Source: Fertoeibacter niger (lineage in GTDB: Bacteria > Pseudomonadota > Alphaproteobacteria > Rhodobacterales > Rhodobacteraceae). Taken from it: a stretch of 64,000 nucleotides of DNA. The stretch spans positions 1 to 64,000 of the forward strand of contig NZ_WHUT02000016.1 in assembly GCF_009380135.2 (NCBI RefSeq). The letters are read 5' to 3'. Positions 27,401 through 36,600 of the stretch are shown here, in pieces; within the stretch, counting starts at the first letter, position 1, and every line of letters starts with the position of its first letter. The notes beneath the pieces are model-generated. The model worked only from the letters and a program-made list of their open reading frames with translations. It made no database searches and was not told the origin of the DNA. The position numbers and the translations under genes were made by a program.

Positions 27401-27929
27401 CATTGCGCTGGCCCAGCACGCCGCGCATCTTGAAGATCTTGATGTCGAAATACAGCGCCAGATCCGCGCCCGGTTCGGTGCCGTCGATGACATGCTCGAA
27501 TTCCGGCAGATGCGGGGCCAGCATGCGGGCGTTGTTGCCATAGGCCCAGCCCACGTTGTCGGGGTTCATCACCCAGTTCAGCACCGGCTTGCCGCGCGGC
27601 GGCACGTCGGATTTCTGCACCGGCACCACCCAGCGGCCCTCGTGCAAGCCGTGGCGCAGGTAATGCAGCAAGGGGTTCATGCCCACCCGCGCCACATCGG
27701 GGTTCAGCTTCAGATAGGCCTTGCTGTCGAAGGCGGGCGAGGGGTCGCGCCCCAGCCGCGCCCCCAGCCACAGATAGTGTTCGGCAGGATCCATGCCCAG
27801 CCGCGCCACATCGGGATATTGCGCCATATACCAGGAGGCATCGAACAGGTCGCACCGGCGGACATCCTCGATCGCGGTGCGTGGCGCCAGCAGTGGCCTG
27901 GAAGAACTGCCGGTAGAAACTGCCATCAT
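24480..27929 (-). CDS. Triple glycosyltransferase with N-terminal FDxxWYL repeats
   Basis: Protein of about 1149 residues. Residues ~25-105 contain two copies of a short domain (LFDASWYMAQYPDVARLGMD; then FDSKAYLKLNPDVARVGMNP). Three GT-B modules follow: one around FTVGFAGNLTTSKERKIKGY and IMEALALGVPVITTRDAG; a second around PVVWYGNAGRNNFESARWMI and NRLITAIANGVPVIV; and a third, complete GT4 (MFVSHNMNVGEGAPTSLMQT, LVSVGSINARKAQADILEAI, SKNESYPRVIVEAMSFGLPI). The ATG at 27929 forms an ATGA overlap with the preceding gene; AGGAGG lies closer to the ideal distance from the next ATG at 27926. The longer frame to 28046 is rejected. It probably adds several consecutive sugars. Confidence 0.85.
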   Translation of the reverse strand: MMAVSTGSSSRPLLAPRTAIEDVRRCDLFDASWYMAQYPDVARLGMDPAEHYLWLGARLGRDPSPAFDSKAYLKLNPDVARVGMNPLLHYLRHGLHEGRWVVPVQKSDVPPRGKPVLNWVMNPDNVGWAYGNNARMLAPHLPEFEHVIDGTEPGADLALYFDIKIFKMRGVLGQRNVLRVGGPRPIELAYGDDFARLRADLSVFDSVIVLNGQLQDLLSPLHANVHLIPNALDLDDWAICDPRSGDSFTVGFAGNLTTSKERKIKGYDFVEDACKALDLPLLHFGKGAGQIAREDMRAKFYSQIDCLVHPVAPGKEGCSNVIMEALALGVPVITTRDAGFHAERIPDGEGILYCKRDQHDIARQIERLRDTPGLAATMRAAARRFAENYHNVRRTAPLYRRAFTPRNAATQAPPRVHFVPFWEPAADFASSRLRCAQPVKLLAGSAQMHAALGFAPEAEVVIVSQLASDATYDALMANPQITVIYDVCDRYYDDDRQVGGVHAKTRFFQLAERATVIIASTVALKREITALGLARPVVCIQDGIDYLGQRDASPSPADGPVVWYGNAGRNNFESARWMIDHVMQNTERGMRLITRKRHFNHVAKTENKPEYAAYGDVAVDWAYDSFVADLRACSICLLSHSPEENTKSPNRLITAIANGVPVIVTSAPSCEALLRAGGMDYAIVRDKAGLDRAMTALSAPAERQRYLQKMQGVIERRFGDVAIREQYEALLRHHVVTGPGRAVTRRLKVMFVSHNMNVGEGAPTSLMQTVLGLKAHYDIDPVVFSVMPGALEEEYRRAGIEVIVPDFGARSRLAANIIARTHEKLGERFREDVRAQGIDVVVVNTATCLWFAKLAEDMGVPTLAMIRESSQEHVNFTFGPELVMEACRAGLEQTGKAIFVSEHTRELWRGHHGLQRTALIPNGIDLAHFDTVRAMDKAALRASLGQPADGVLLVSVGSINARKAQADILEAIAALPEDLHGTLRLALVGAKPSEYLDQIKARIATLPSLAGRVHIEPETHDVALWYRAADAFVFASKNESYPRVIVEAMSFGLPIVSSAVFGTQEQIVDGESGLLYPPGDIAHLTRHLHRLLTDGRARAALAESAATRFWELVTYREMVHQYFVLIRQAVAEKSGEPARPVTHEGTVAA

Positions 27930-30900
27930 GACCTCCTGATGTTGCCCGGATTGGGGGCCCGGCCCTCGGCGAGGCCGTAAAGCACGAAATGCCGCACGGG
28001 GTCGGCACCCGCTTCGGCCACATCGGTGTTGACCTTCAGATACCATTCGGCATCGAAAAGGCCCGTCGCGCGCAGCGCGGCCATCTGGCGGCGCAGCCGT
28101 GCGCCCTTGGTCAGGAAGCGGCCCCGGCCCCTGCTGGCCAGCGCCTCGCGGATATACTGGCGGTCGGCCTCGGTCCGGTCAGCCTCGGCGGCCTGCTGTT
28201 TGCCCTGTTCGGTCTGTTTGCCCTGTTCGGTCTGGGCGTGGCTCTGGCCGGCCAGCGCCGCCTCGGCCTCGGCCAGCCGCCGGGCGGCCTCGGCCAGTGC
28301 GGCGGCATGTGCGGCCCCGACGGCTTCGGCGCGGGCGCGCTCGGCCTGCAATTCGGCCGCGAGCCCGGTCTCTGCCGCCGCCTGCCGCCGTGCCGCCGCC
28401 TCGATCTGTGCATTGCGCTCGGCCAGCCGGGTCTGCTCGGCCTCGGCGGCGCGCAGCGCCGTTTCCAGTTCGGCGCGCGCCTTGTTCTGCGCGGCCAGTT
28501 CGGCCTCCATCGCCGTGAGCCTGGCCTGCCCGGTCCTTGCCGCCTGCAACGCCGTTTCCAGTTCGGCGCGTGCCTTTTGCTGCGCGGCCAGCTCGGCCTC
28601 AAGCTCTGTCAGGCGGCCGGTGGTGTCCAGCAGGCTGGCCCTTGCCGCCTGCTGGTCCTGTTCTGCAAGCCGCAGCAGATCGGTCAACTGCACGGCATCG
28701 TTGAGGCGGGCCTCGTGCGATTCCGCCAGCAGCGCGGTTTCGCGCTGCAGCATGGTCTTTTCGGCCCGCAGCCCGGCTTCGGTCTCGGCATGCTGGCGCG
28801 CATGGTCCTGCATCTCGCGGATCAGCGGCTGCAACTGCGCCTCGATGCGGGCGGCCACCTGTTCATGCACCTTGCCAGTGGCCACGGCCGCCGCATGGGC
28901 CTGCTGAAGTTTGGCCATGCTCGCCCTGGCATCATGCAGGGCCGCCTCGGCCTCGTTCTGGCGGCGTGTCTGTTCGGCATGCCGCCGTGCGGCCTGATCC
29001 AGTTCGGCCAGTGCCTTTTCCAGGGCGCGGTTGGCATCCTCGGTTTCCGCGCGGCGTTGCGACAGGGCGTTTTCGGTTTCGCGCAGCTGGTCGCGCAAGG
29101 CAGCCGCCTCGGCCTCGGTGGCCTCCTGTGTGGCGTGCAGGGCATCAATCCGGGCGGCCTTGGCGGCATCGGCCTCGGCCAGCGCCATGGCGCGGGTGTC
29201 GGCGGCGCTGCGGGCGGCGGTCTCGGCCTCCAGCGCGGCGCTCAGGCGGGCGGCTTCGGCCTCGGCGGCTTCGGCCAGAGTTGCGGCTGCGGCCTCGGCG
29301 GCGCTGCGGGCGGCGGTCTCGGCCTCCAGCGCGGCGGTCAGGCGGGCGGCTTCGGCCTCGGCGGCTTTTGCCAGTTCTGCGGCTGCGGCCTCGGCGGCGC
29401 TGCGGGCGGCGGCTTCGGCCTCCAGCGCGGCGGTCAGGCGTGCGGCTTCGGCCTCGGCGGCTTTTGCCAGAGTTGCGGCTGCGGCCTCGGCGGCGCTGCG
29501 GGCAGCGGCTTCGGCCTCCAGTGCGGCGGTCAGGCGGGCGGCTTCGGCCTCGGCGGCTTCGGCCAGTTCTGCGGCCCCGGCCTCGGCGGCGCTGCGGGCG
29601 GCGGTCTCGGCCTCCAGCGCGGCGGTCAGGCGGGCGGCTTCGGCCTCGGCGGCCTTGGCCAGTTCTGCGGCCCCGGCCTCGGCGGCGCTGCGGGCGGCGG
29701 TCTCGGCCCCCAACGCCTGATTGAGCCGGGTCACATTGGCTTCGGCGGTGTTGCGTGAGGCCTTCAGCTCGCCGATGCGGCGTGCCTTGATCTCGTCGGC
29801 CTCGGCCAGAGCGGAACGTGCGGCCTCGGCCTCGGCCAGGGCTGCGGCCAGCGTGGCGGCTTCGGCCTCGGCTGCCGCCAGTGAGGCGGCTTGTGCGGTG
29901 TGATCCGCGCGCAGCGCCGCTGCGGCCTCTGTGGCTTCGGCCAGTTCGGCCCGGGTGGCTGTCAGGGCGGTTTCGGCCGTGGCAAGGCGGGTGCGGGCGG
30001 CGGCGGCCACCGATTCCAGCCGCTGTGCGGCGGCGGTTTCGGCAGCACTGGCGGCGCTGCGGGCGGCGGCCAGATCGGCCTCGGCCTGCGCCAGCTCGGC
30101 ACGCAGCCGTGCCGCCTCGCGCGTGGCCTCCTCCTGGTCGCTGGACAGGCGCAGCCGCTTGATGCGGCCTTCCTCCATCTTCTCGGCCAGGGCGGCCAGT
30201 TCGGCCTCCAGCGTGGCGGTGCGGTCCTTGGCCTCCTGCCCGGCGGCGGTCAGCTTGCCGATCACCTCGTCGCGGCCGCGCAGATCCTCGGCGGCCTTCT
30301 GGCCCAGCGTGATCAGCTGCGCAAAGGCCAGCCCGGTTGCGCCCATCTCGGTGCGGATCGCGTCGAGGGCGGGGTAATCATCCGGGTTCTCGCCCCCGGC
30401 CGACCATGTGTCCAGAATGCGGTAGGTGTCGCGCAGCCAGGCGGGCAGCAGCGGGTTTTCCACCACATCCTCCAGCGCATGCTGATGGTGGCGCTTTTCG
30501 TCCGACAGAAAGCCCGCGACATCTTCGGCGATCTGTTCGGGCCCGCGCGGCCAGGACAGGCCAAGCGCCTCGCCCGCGCGGTTGACGACCCGGCCCCAGC
30601 CGCGCAGCAGCCGGTCATAGCTGACAAAGGCGCGTGGCCGCCCGCGCGACAGCGCCTCGGCATCCAGCATGTGACGCAGCCACAGCAGATGCGCGAATTC
30701 GGGCGCAAAACCGTTGCGCGCGGCCAGCGAGGCGGCCACCTCCAGCGGGTTGCGCAGCACGCAGACCACATGCGGCGTGACATCCGCCGCTTCCAGCACG
30801 TCGAACCAGAACGGGGCCAGACGGCAGATGCGCGGGTCTTTCAGCACGAAAAACCGCGAGCTGCCGATTTCGGCCTGCAGCAGGTCTGCCGCCTCATCCT

Positions 30901-31192
30901 TGAATTCCTGCGCCTTGGCCGAGTCGAGCCAGCCTGCGTTCACCGCCCGCCAGTCGTTCCAGCGGCTGCCCGCCGAGGCCAGCAGGCGGTCGTTGAAGGC
31001 GCGCACGGTGCGCGATTCCCAATAGCCGCTCTGGTTGTGCTGGCTTGCGCCGATCAGGGTGGCCGGAAGGTCTGCCCCCAGCAGGCTCAGCAGCCGCGTC
31101 GTGCAGCTGGTGCCAGCGCGGTGCATGCCCAGAACCAGAATCCCGATGCGTTGCGGCTTGCTGGTCTTGGCCCGGTCGCTCCGGTTCTGCAT
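27926..31192 (-). CDS. Sulfotransferase / long coiled coil / FDxxWYL adaptor fusion
   Basis: 1088 residues in three parts. Residues ~16-290 are a sulfotransferase-like domain (ILVLGMHRAGTSCTTRLLSL as PAPS loop; VCVLRNPLEVAASLAARNG as 3'-phosphate site). Residues ~300-1000 are an almost uninterrupted Ala/Glu/Arg-rich coiled coil that includes about five copies of a 32-residue unit encoded by a 96-bp tandem repeat. The last ~50 residues carry one copy of the domain LFDAEWYLKVNTDVAEAGAD with LYGLAEGRAPNPG, which also starts the next gene's product. It heads the operon and couples by ATGA to the triple glycosyltransferase. A scaffold that holds modification and polymerising enzymes together is inferred. 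Confidence 0.85.
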   Translation of the reverse strand: MQNRSDRAKTSKPQRIGILVLGMHRAGTSCTTRLLSLLGADLPATLIGASQHNQSGYWESRTVRAFNDRLLASAGSRWNDWRAVNAGWLDSAKAQEFKDEAADLLQAEIGSSRFFVLKDPRICRLAPFWFDVLEAADVTPHVVCVLRNPLEVAASLAARNGFAPEFAHLLWLRHMLDAEALSRGRPRAFVSYDRLLRGWGRVVNRAGEALGLSWPRGPEQIAEDVAGFLSDEKRHHQHALEDVVENPLLPAWLRDTYRILDTWSAGGENPDDYPALDAIRTEMGATGLAFAQLITLGQKAAEDLRGRDEVIGKLTAAGQEAKDRTATLEAELAALAEKMEEGRIKRLRLSSDQEEATREAARLRAELAQAEADLAAARSAASAAETAAAQRLESVAAAARTRLATAETALTATRAELAEATEAAAALRADHTAQAASLAAAEAEAATLAAALAEAEAARSALAEADEIKARRIGELKASRNTAEANVTRLNQALGAETAARSAAEAGAAELAKAAEAEAARLTAALEAETAARSAAEAGAAELAEAAEAEAARLTAALEAEAAARSAAEAAAATLAKAAEAEAARLTAALEAEAAARSAAEAAAAELAKAAEAEAARLTAALEAETAARSAAEAAAATLAEAAEAEAARLSAALEAETAARSAADTRAMALAEADAAKAARIDALHATQEATEAEAAALRDQLRETENALSQRRAETEDANRALEKALAELDQAARRHAEQTRRQNEAEAALHDARASMAKLQQAHAAAVATGKVHEQVAARIEAQLQPLIREMQDHARQHAETEAGLRAEKTMLQRETALLAESHEARLNDAVQLTDLLRLAEQDQQAARASLLDTTGRLTELEAELAAQQKARAELETALQAARTGQARLTAMEAELAAQNKARAELETALRAAEAEQTRLAERNAQIEAAARRQAAAETGLAAELQAERARAEAVGAAHAAALAEAARRLAEAEAALAGQSHAQTEQGKQTEQGKQQAAEADRTEADRQYIREALASRGRGRFLTKGARLRRQMAALRATGLFDAEWYLKVNTDVAEAGADPVRHFVLYGLAEGRAPNPGNIRRS
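29205..29720 (-). repeat. 96-bp tandem repeat in the coiled-coil gene
   Basis: The landmark GCGCTG recurs at 29205, 29301, 29397, 29493, 29589 and 29685, exactly 96 bp apart, with the surrounding sequence highly conserved. The unit is 32 codons (Ala/Glu-rich, AARLTAALEAETAARSAAEA core). Copy-number change would shorten or lengthen the coiled coil in steps of 32 residues without a frameshift. Confidence 0.9.
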
Positions 31193-31476
31193 CGTCTCAC
31201 CCCAGGGAAAAATGGCCGCTCACCCTGATGTCAGAGTATTTTGAATCGGCATGAATATACGCGCTACAAGCAACGCTGCTGGCTATAGGGGATGCCTGCG
31301 GCCGTTTCAAGCAAGAGCATGGTTCTTCGGCCCCACGCGCAGGCGGTGATGCTTTTTTAGGCGTTCTTCCGGGGCGGGGCAGGGCAGGGATCGCTTGCCA
31401 AACCGGGCCTGCGGGCCTAGCTTGCGCGACGCTCCGGGTCTGCGCCTTGCCCGGCCAGATGGGTTCACAACGGCAT

Positions 31477-32406
31477 ATGACGGACCACGACAAGATATTT
31501 GAAACCGACGACGGCTTCCTGTTCCTGACCGGCGGTGATCATGACGTGGGCGCCTATTTCACGGGCAGCAAACGTCCTGATGCCGCCTCTGTCACCGCGT
31601 TTTTCGGCAATCTGCAGGATCGCGCCAGCTATTGCCGGGATGCGGGCATTGATTTTTCGATGTGGATCTTTCCCGACAAGGTGCATGCGCTGCGCGCCAA
31701 GCTGCGTGAACTGGGCGATTTCGGCTCGCTCTATCTGGACCGCTATCAGGCCAGCCCGCTGTGGTCGGCCACGGCACCCGTGATCTATCCGCTGGCGGCG
31801 GTCGACGGGCAGGATGCCTGTTTTCTGCGCACCGACACGCATTACTCCGACACCGGGGCCATTGCGATCACCCATGCCATCCTGCAGCGGCTGGACCTGC
31901 CGGCGGCGGATGCCTACCGGGCAGAGGCGATGGCGGCGCTGACCGAAGGCAAGGCGCAGGCGGGCGATCTGGGCCGCAAGTTCGACCCGCCCCGCAAGGA
32001 AAAGATCCGCGAACTGCCACCGCTGAAACCGGTCACGATCCGCACCAACGGGCTGCAGCGCAACAATGGCGTGCTGTCGCTGGTCGACAGCCCCGAGGCC
32101 GAGACCGACCAGACCCTGCTGATCTTCGGCGACAGCTTTTTCCGGCAGCTCCTGCCGCAGCTGGCCTGGCGGTTCCGCCGCATCGTGTTCTGCCGCTCGG
32201 CCTTCTTCCATTACGAACTGGTGCGCGCGGTGGGCCCGCAGGTGATCATGGCCGGGGCGGCGGAACGCTATCTCGCCGCCTGCCTGCCCGATGCGGCAAG
32301 GCCACATTTCCTTGCCATTCCGCTGATCGGCAACCGCAAGATGCAGCCGCAGGATGGCTTTGCCGAACTGTTCCAGACATTCTTCGACCAGAGCAAGCTG
32401 ATCTGA
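31477..32406 (+). CDS. AlgX/AlgJ-like SGNH O-acetyltransferase domain protein
   Basis: 309 residues, starting MTDHDKIFETDDGFLFLTGG; an upstream TTG at 31447 is possible but lacks a clear ribosome site. The AlgX/AlgJ signature pieces are present: an early KxDGFLFLTGGDHD-type start, RTDTHYSDTGAIAITHAI (Asp-x-His of the catalytic set) and LLIFGDSFFRQLLPQL (GDSF block with the nucleophile Ser). No signal peptide is apparent, unlike alginate AlgX. It is likely an O-acetyl or other acyl transferase for the polymer. It is followed 55 bp later by a sulfotransferase gene. Confidence 0.8.
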   Translation: MTDHDKIFETDDGFLFLTGGDHDVGAYFTGSKRPDAASVTAFFGNLQDRASYCRDAGIDFSMWIFPDKVHALRAKLRELGDFGSLYLDRYQASPLWSATAPVIYPLAAVDGQDACFLRTDTHYSDTGAIAITHAILQRLDLPAADAYRAEAMAALTEGKAQAGDLGRKFDPPRKEKIRELPPLKPVTIRTNGLQRNNGVLSLVDSPEAETDQTLLIFGDSFFRQLLPQLAWRFRRIVFCRSAFFHYELVRAVGPQVIMAGAAERYLAACLPDAARPHFLAIPLIGNRKMQPQDGFAELFQTFFDQSKLI

Positions 32407-32461
32407 GCCCGGGTCCGGCTCCGGTCCCGCATAACCGGGAAACCCCGGAACAACAGGGAAG

Positions 32462-33526
32462 ATGATGACGCGCGTGGTGTTTCACATCGGTGACCGCAAG
32501 ACCGGCACCACCAGCCTGCAACGGCTGTTCACAGACTGGCTGGGCGAGGACGGGCAGCCGCTGCCGGGCATACCGCATTATCCGCGCGCCGGGCGCTGGC
32601 GCGAACAGCGCATCAACCATGTCAACCTGGCGCATCAGACCTGTGGCGATGCGCGCTTCAACCCCGATCTGGGCAACTGGGCCGATCTGGGCCGCGAGAT
32701 CGCCGAGACCGCCGCGCCGCTGGTCGTGGTGTCGAGCGAAGGGTTTGAAAGCGCCGATCCCGCGCGGATGGCCGCGGATATCGCCAGCCATCTGCCTGCG
32801 GGCACCCAGGTGCAGATGGTCTGCTATCTGCGCAGCCATATCGACCGGATCTGCGCCAGCTATGCGCAGAATGTGAAGACCGGCAAGTATTTCCGCCCGC
32901 TGGAGGTGTTTGCCGCCCGCAGCGCGCGTGGCCGCCTGGGCCAGCCATTCCAGCGGTTGCAGCGCTGGCGCGACCATTTCGGCGACCGGCTGGAGGTGCG
33001 GGCCTACCGCCGCGACCGGCTGCTGCGCCAGGATGTGCTGGATGATTTCCTGATCGGGGTGCTGCGGCTTGATCCGGCGCTGGTTGCGACGAAACCGCAG
33101 ATCACCCTGGAAAACACCAACCCCGGCATGCAGGCGCTGGAGGCCGTGCGCCGGCTTTGCGTGGCGGCGGGGCTGGAAAAGACACCCGATGCGCTGCCCG
33201 CCGCCGTGCTGGAACGCCGCTTTCTGGGCCCGCTGCGCGAGACGCTGATCCGGTTGCTGCCGGATGACCCGCCGCTGCGCCTGTCGCCCGCTGCGGCAGA
33301 TCTGACCCATGACGCCTGCCTCGAGGATGCGCAGGCGATTGATGCGGCCTTCTTTGCCGATGATCCCTGTTTCGTGGCGGCGCTGACGGAAAGCCGCGAC
33401 AAGGCACATGCCGCCGCCCGCACGGCTGCGGTTCCGGCCGAACTGCCCGCGCCCGCGCAGGCCGCTCTGGCCGATTGCGGCAACCGCCTGGCGGCGGCGC
33501 TGCGCGAATACCGCGCCGCAGGCTGA
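32462..33526 (+). CDS. Sulfotransferase-like protein
   Basis: 354 residues starting MMTRVVFHIGDRKTGTTSLQRLF; the loop HIGDRKTGTTSLQ is the PAPS-binding 5' element. VVVSSEGFES and VQMVCYLRSHIDRICASYAQN follow, the latter matching the 3'-phosphate strand-helix. It belongs to the same subgroup as the protein at 23503, with weak identity. A GGGAAG site precedes the ATG. Cotranscribed with the AlgX-like gene and ended by the hairpin at 33560. Confidence 0.82.
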   Translation: MMTRVVFHIGDRKTGTTSLQRLFTDWLGEDGQPLPGIPHYPRAGRWREQRINHVNLAHQTCGDARFNPDLGNWADLGREIAETAAPLVVVSSEGFESADPARMAADIASHLPAGTQVQMVCYLRSHIDRICASYAQNVKTGKYFRPLEVFAARSARGRLGQPFQRLQRWRDHFGDRLEVRAYRRDRLLRQDVLDDFLIGVLRLDPALVATKPQITLENTNPGMQALEAVRRLCVAAGLEKTPDALPAAVLERRFLGPLRETLIRLLPDDPPLRLSPAAADLTHDACLEDAQAIDAAFFADDPCFVAALTESRDKAHAAARTAAVPAELPAPAQAALADCGNRLAAALREYRAAG

Positions 33527-33559
33527 CCGGGGCTGCCGCCGCCTTCGCGCAGACATGCA

Positions 33560-33585
33560 AAGGGCCGCCCCGCAGGGCGGCCCTT
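33560..33585. terminator. Bidirectional terminator between convergent genes
   Basis: An 11-bp perfect stem (AAGGGCCGCCC / GGGCGGCCCTT) with the 4-nt loop CGCA lies between the end of the sulfotransferase gene (33526) and the end of the metalloprotease gene (33607). The A/T ends make it work for either strand. Confidence 0.75.
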
Positions 33586-33606
33586 CGGCATTGCCGTGGT
33601 GCCGGA

Positions 33607-36600
33607 TCAGACGAAGTCGAAATCGGCAAAGCTGTTCAGCTGCGCGACAGTGCGCCCGATGAACAGGATGCTGTCACCCGTGATCAGCGTGGCCAGCGCA
33701 TTGCCCGCCACCGTCGAGAAGGTGATGTCGCTTGAGTCGAACCCGCCCTGGATGCGGACGGTGTCGATGCCAAGCTCGAAATCGGTGATCCGGTCATCTT
33801 CCCAGGCGAGGTTGAACAGGAACACATCCGCACCGCTGTTGCCGGTCAGCGTGTCATTGCCCGTATCGCCGATCAGCGTGTCGTTGCCGCCGCCACCAAC
33901 CAGCGAATCCGCGCCCGCACCGCCGCGCAGAATGTCATTGCCATCCTGGCCGAACAGCGTGTCATTGCCGTTCTCGCCCAGCAGGTTGTCATTGCCGGCG
34001 CCGCCGCGGATCTCGTTGGCCGCGCCGGAGCCGGTCAGCGTGTCATTGCCGCCCCCGCCGAAGACATTCTCGAAACCGCTGATGATGTCGCCGTTGGCAT
34101 CGCCGCCCGACGCCACGTTGGTGCCGATGTTCACGTTCACCCCCGCCACCGAGGTGTTGTAGGTCAGCGTGTCGGTGCCGTTGCCGCCCACCAGCGAATC
34201 CGCGCCCGCGCCGCCGCGGATCGTGTCATTGCCGTCCTGGCCCAGGATGGTGTCATTGCCGTTCTCGCCCGACAGGCTGTCATTGCCCAAGCCACCGCGG
34301 ATCTCGTTGGCCCCGGCCGAGCCGGTCAGCGTGTCGTTGCCGCCCCCGCCGAAGACATTTTCAAAGCCGCTGATGATGTCGCCGGCCGCATCGCCGCCCG
34401 AGGCGGTGTTCAGCCCGATGTTCACCGCCACCCCGGCCACCGAGGTGTTGTAGGTCAGCGTGTCGATGCCGCCGCTGCCGATCAGCTCATCCGCGCCGGT
34501 GCCGCCGCGGATCGTGTCATTGCCGTCGCCGCCGGTCAGCGTGTCATTGCCGCCCTCGCCCGACAGGCTGTCATTGCCCGCGCCGCCGCGGATCTCGTTG
34601 GCCCCGGCCGAACCGGTCAGCGTGTCATTGGCCCCGCCGCCGAAGACGTTTTCAAAGCCGCTGATGATGTCGCCATCGGCATCGCCGCCGACGGCGGTGT
34701 TCAGCGTCAGGTTCACGTTCACCGCCAGCAGCGACGAGTTGTAAAGCAGCGAGTCGATGCCCGAGCCGCCCACCAGCGAATCCGCGCCGGCACCGCCGCG
34801 GATCGTGTCATTGCCATCCTGGCCCAGGATGGTGTCATTGCCGCCTTCGCCCAGCAGGCTGTCATCGCCCGCGCCGCCGCGCAGTTCGTTGGCCCCGCTG
34901 TCGCCGGTCAGGCTGTCGTTGAACGACCCGCCAAAGACATTCTCGAAGCTGGAGAAGGTATCGCCCAGAGCCTCGCCCGCTGTGCCGGTTCCGTCCGCAA
35001 GGCTGACCGCAACCGCCGCCGAAGCGGTGCTGTAGCTCAGCGTGTCGATGCCCGACCCGCCATAAAGGTCATCCGCGCCAATGCTGCCGCGGATCGTGTC
35101 ATCGCCCGCCCCGCCATAGATCGTGTCATTGCCCGCGCCGCCGTTCACGCTGTCGGCCCCGCCGCGCGCGTCGATCACGTTGGCGCCGGTGGTGCCGGTG
35201 ATGGTGCCCGCGCCGTCGGTGTCGATGTAATTCTCGAAATTCGTCACCGTGCGCAGGTTGGCGTTGAAGTCGAACGTGCCGGAAATCATGTTGAAGCTGA
35301 TGACCGCCGAGCCGACATCCGAGTAATCCAGCGTGTCCACGCCGCTGCCGCCATCGGCATCGTCCAGCCCGTCGCCCGACAGGACGCTGATCGTGTCATT
35401 GCCCGCGCCGCCCAGCATGGTGTCGGTGCCGCGGCCGCCGAACAGCACATCATCGCCCGCGCCGCCGTCGATCCGGTTGGCACCGCTGTCGCCGGTCACG
35501 GTGTCATTGGCCCCGCCCAGCACCACATTCTCGAAGCCGAGGAACAGCTCTCCGGGGTATTGCGTGGCAAGGCCGGTGGCCATGTCGAAGGTGTAGACGA
35601 AATCGCCCACGCTCAGATCCAGCAGGTCGATGCCCGTGCCGCCATACATCGTCTCGCCGCCCGAAGTGGCCACCATCGTGTCATCGCCGCCGCCACCGTA
35701 ATAGGTGTTGCCGTTTCCGTCCGAGACGATGGTGTTGCTGCCGGTGCCGTCGAAATAGATCTCGATGCTGGACAGGGCTGCTGACGCGTCATTGATCCCG
35801 GTGCCGGTGATGGTGCCCGCCTCGAAATCAAAGACGGTGCCGGAGTAGTCCGAGGCCGAATGGTCCAGCGTGTCGGTGCCCGACCCGCCATAGACGTTGT
35901 CATAGAACTGGCCTTGCAGCACGCGCAGCAGGTCGTCGCCGACCCCGCCATAGACATCGTCGGTGGTGAAGCCGCCCTCGATCGTGTCATTGCCGTCGCC
36001 GCCAAAGAGCGTGTCCTGCCCGCCGCCGCCGACCAGAAAATCATTGCCGCCATTGGCGGTGAAGGTGTTGGCGGCATCGTCGCCGATCAGGGTTTCGGCG
36101 GCGTTGGAGGTGATCAGGTTTTCCACACCGTTGATGATCTGGGTGTTGCCCGCCGGGTTCACCACGCTGACGAGCCCGGCGGCCAGGTCATAGATGATCC
36201 GGTCGTTGCTGAACAGGTTGCCCGAGAAATCGGCGGTGTCGACGCCCGACCCGCCATACATCGCGTCAAAGTTGATGGCATCCGTGTCGATGAACAGGTC
36301 GTTACCCGCCCCGCCATAAAGCGTGTCGGCGCCGGTCAGGCCGTTCAGCGTGTCATTGCCGTTGTTGCCGGTCAGCACGTTGTTGGCCTGGTTGCCGGTC
36401 ATCAGGTCATTGCCCGACCCGCCGATGGCGTTTTCGATCAGCGAGGCGAGGTTGCCCTGGAACAGCAGCGCGTTGAACACGTTGCCGCGCGCCTCGAACC
36501 CGGCGGAGAACTGGTTGAGGTCGGCCAGCTGCGTGGTCGAGAAGGTCGAATGGCCGCCGGGGTTCAGATCCACCGTCAGGTTGGTGGAATAGGCGCTGAG

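Noticed and set aside
24870-27980. Plus-strand open frame of over 1000 codons opposite the triple glycosyltransferase
   Set aside because: High-GC antisense shadow: His/Gly/Arg-rich, no domain, no ribosome site, while the minus strand encodes clear glycosyltransferase motifs.
28099-29724. Plus-strand Arg/Pro-rich frames opposite the coiled-coil repeats
   Set aside because: They are shadows of the 96-bp repeats and show only low-complexity composition.
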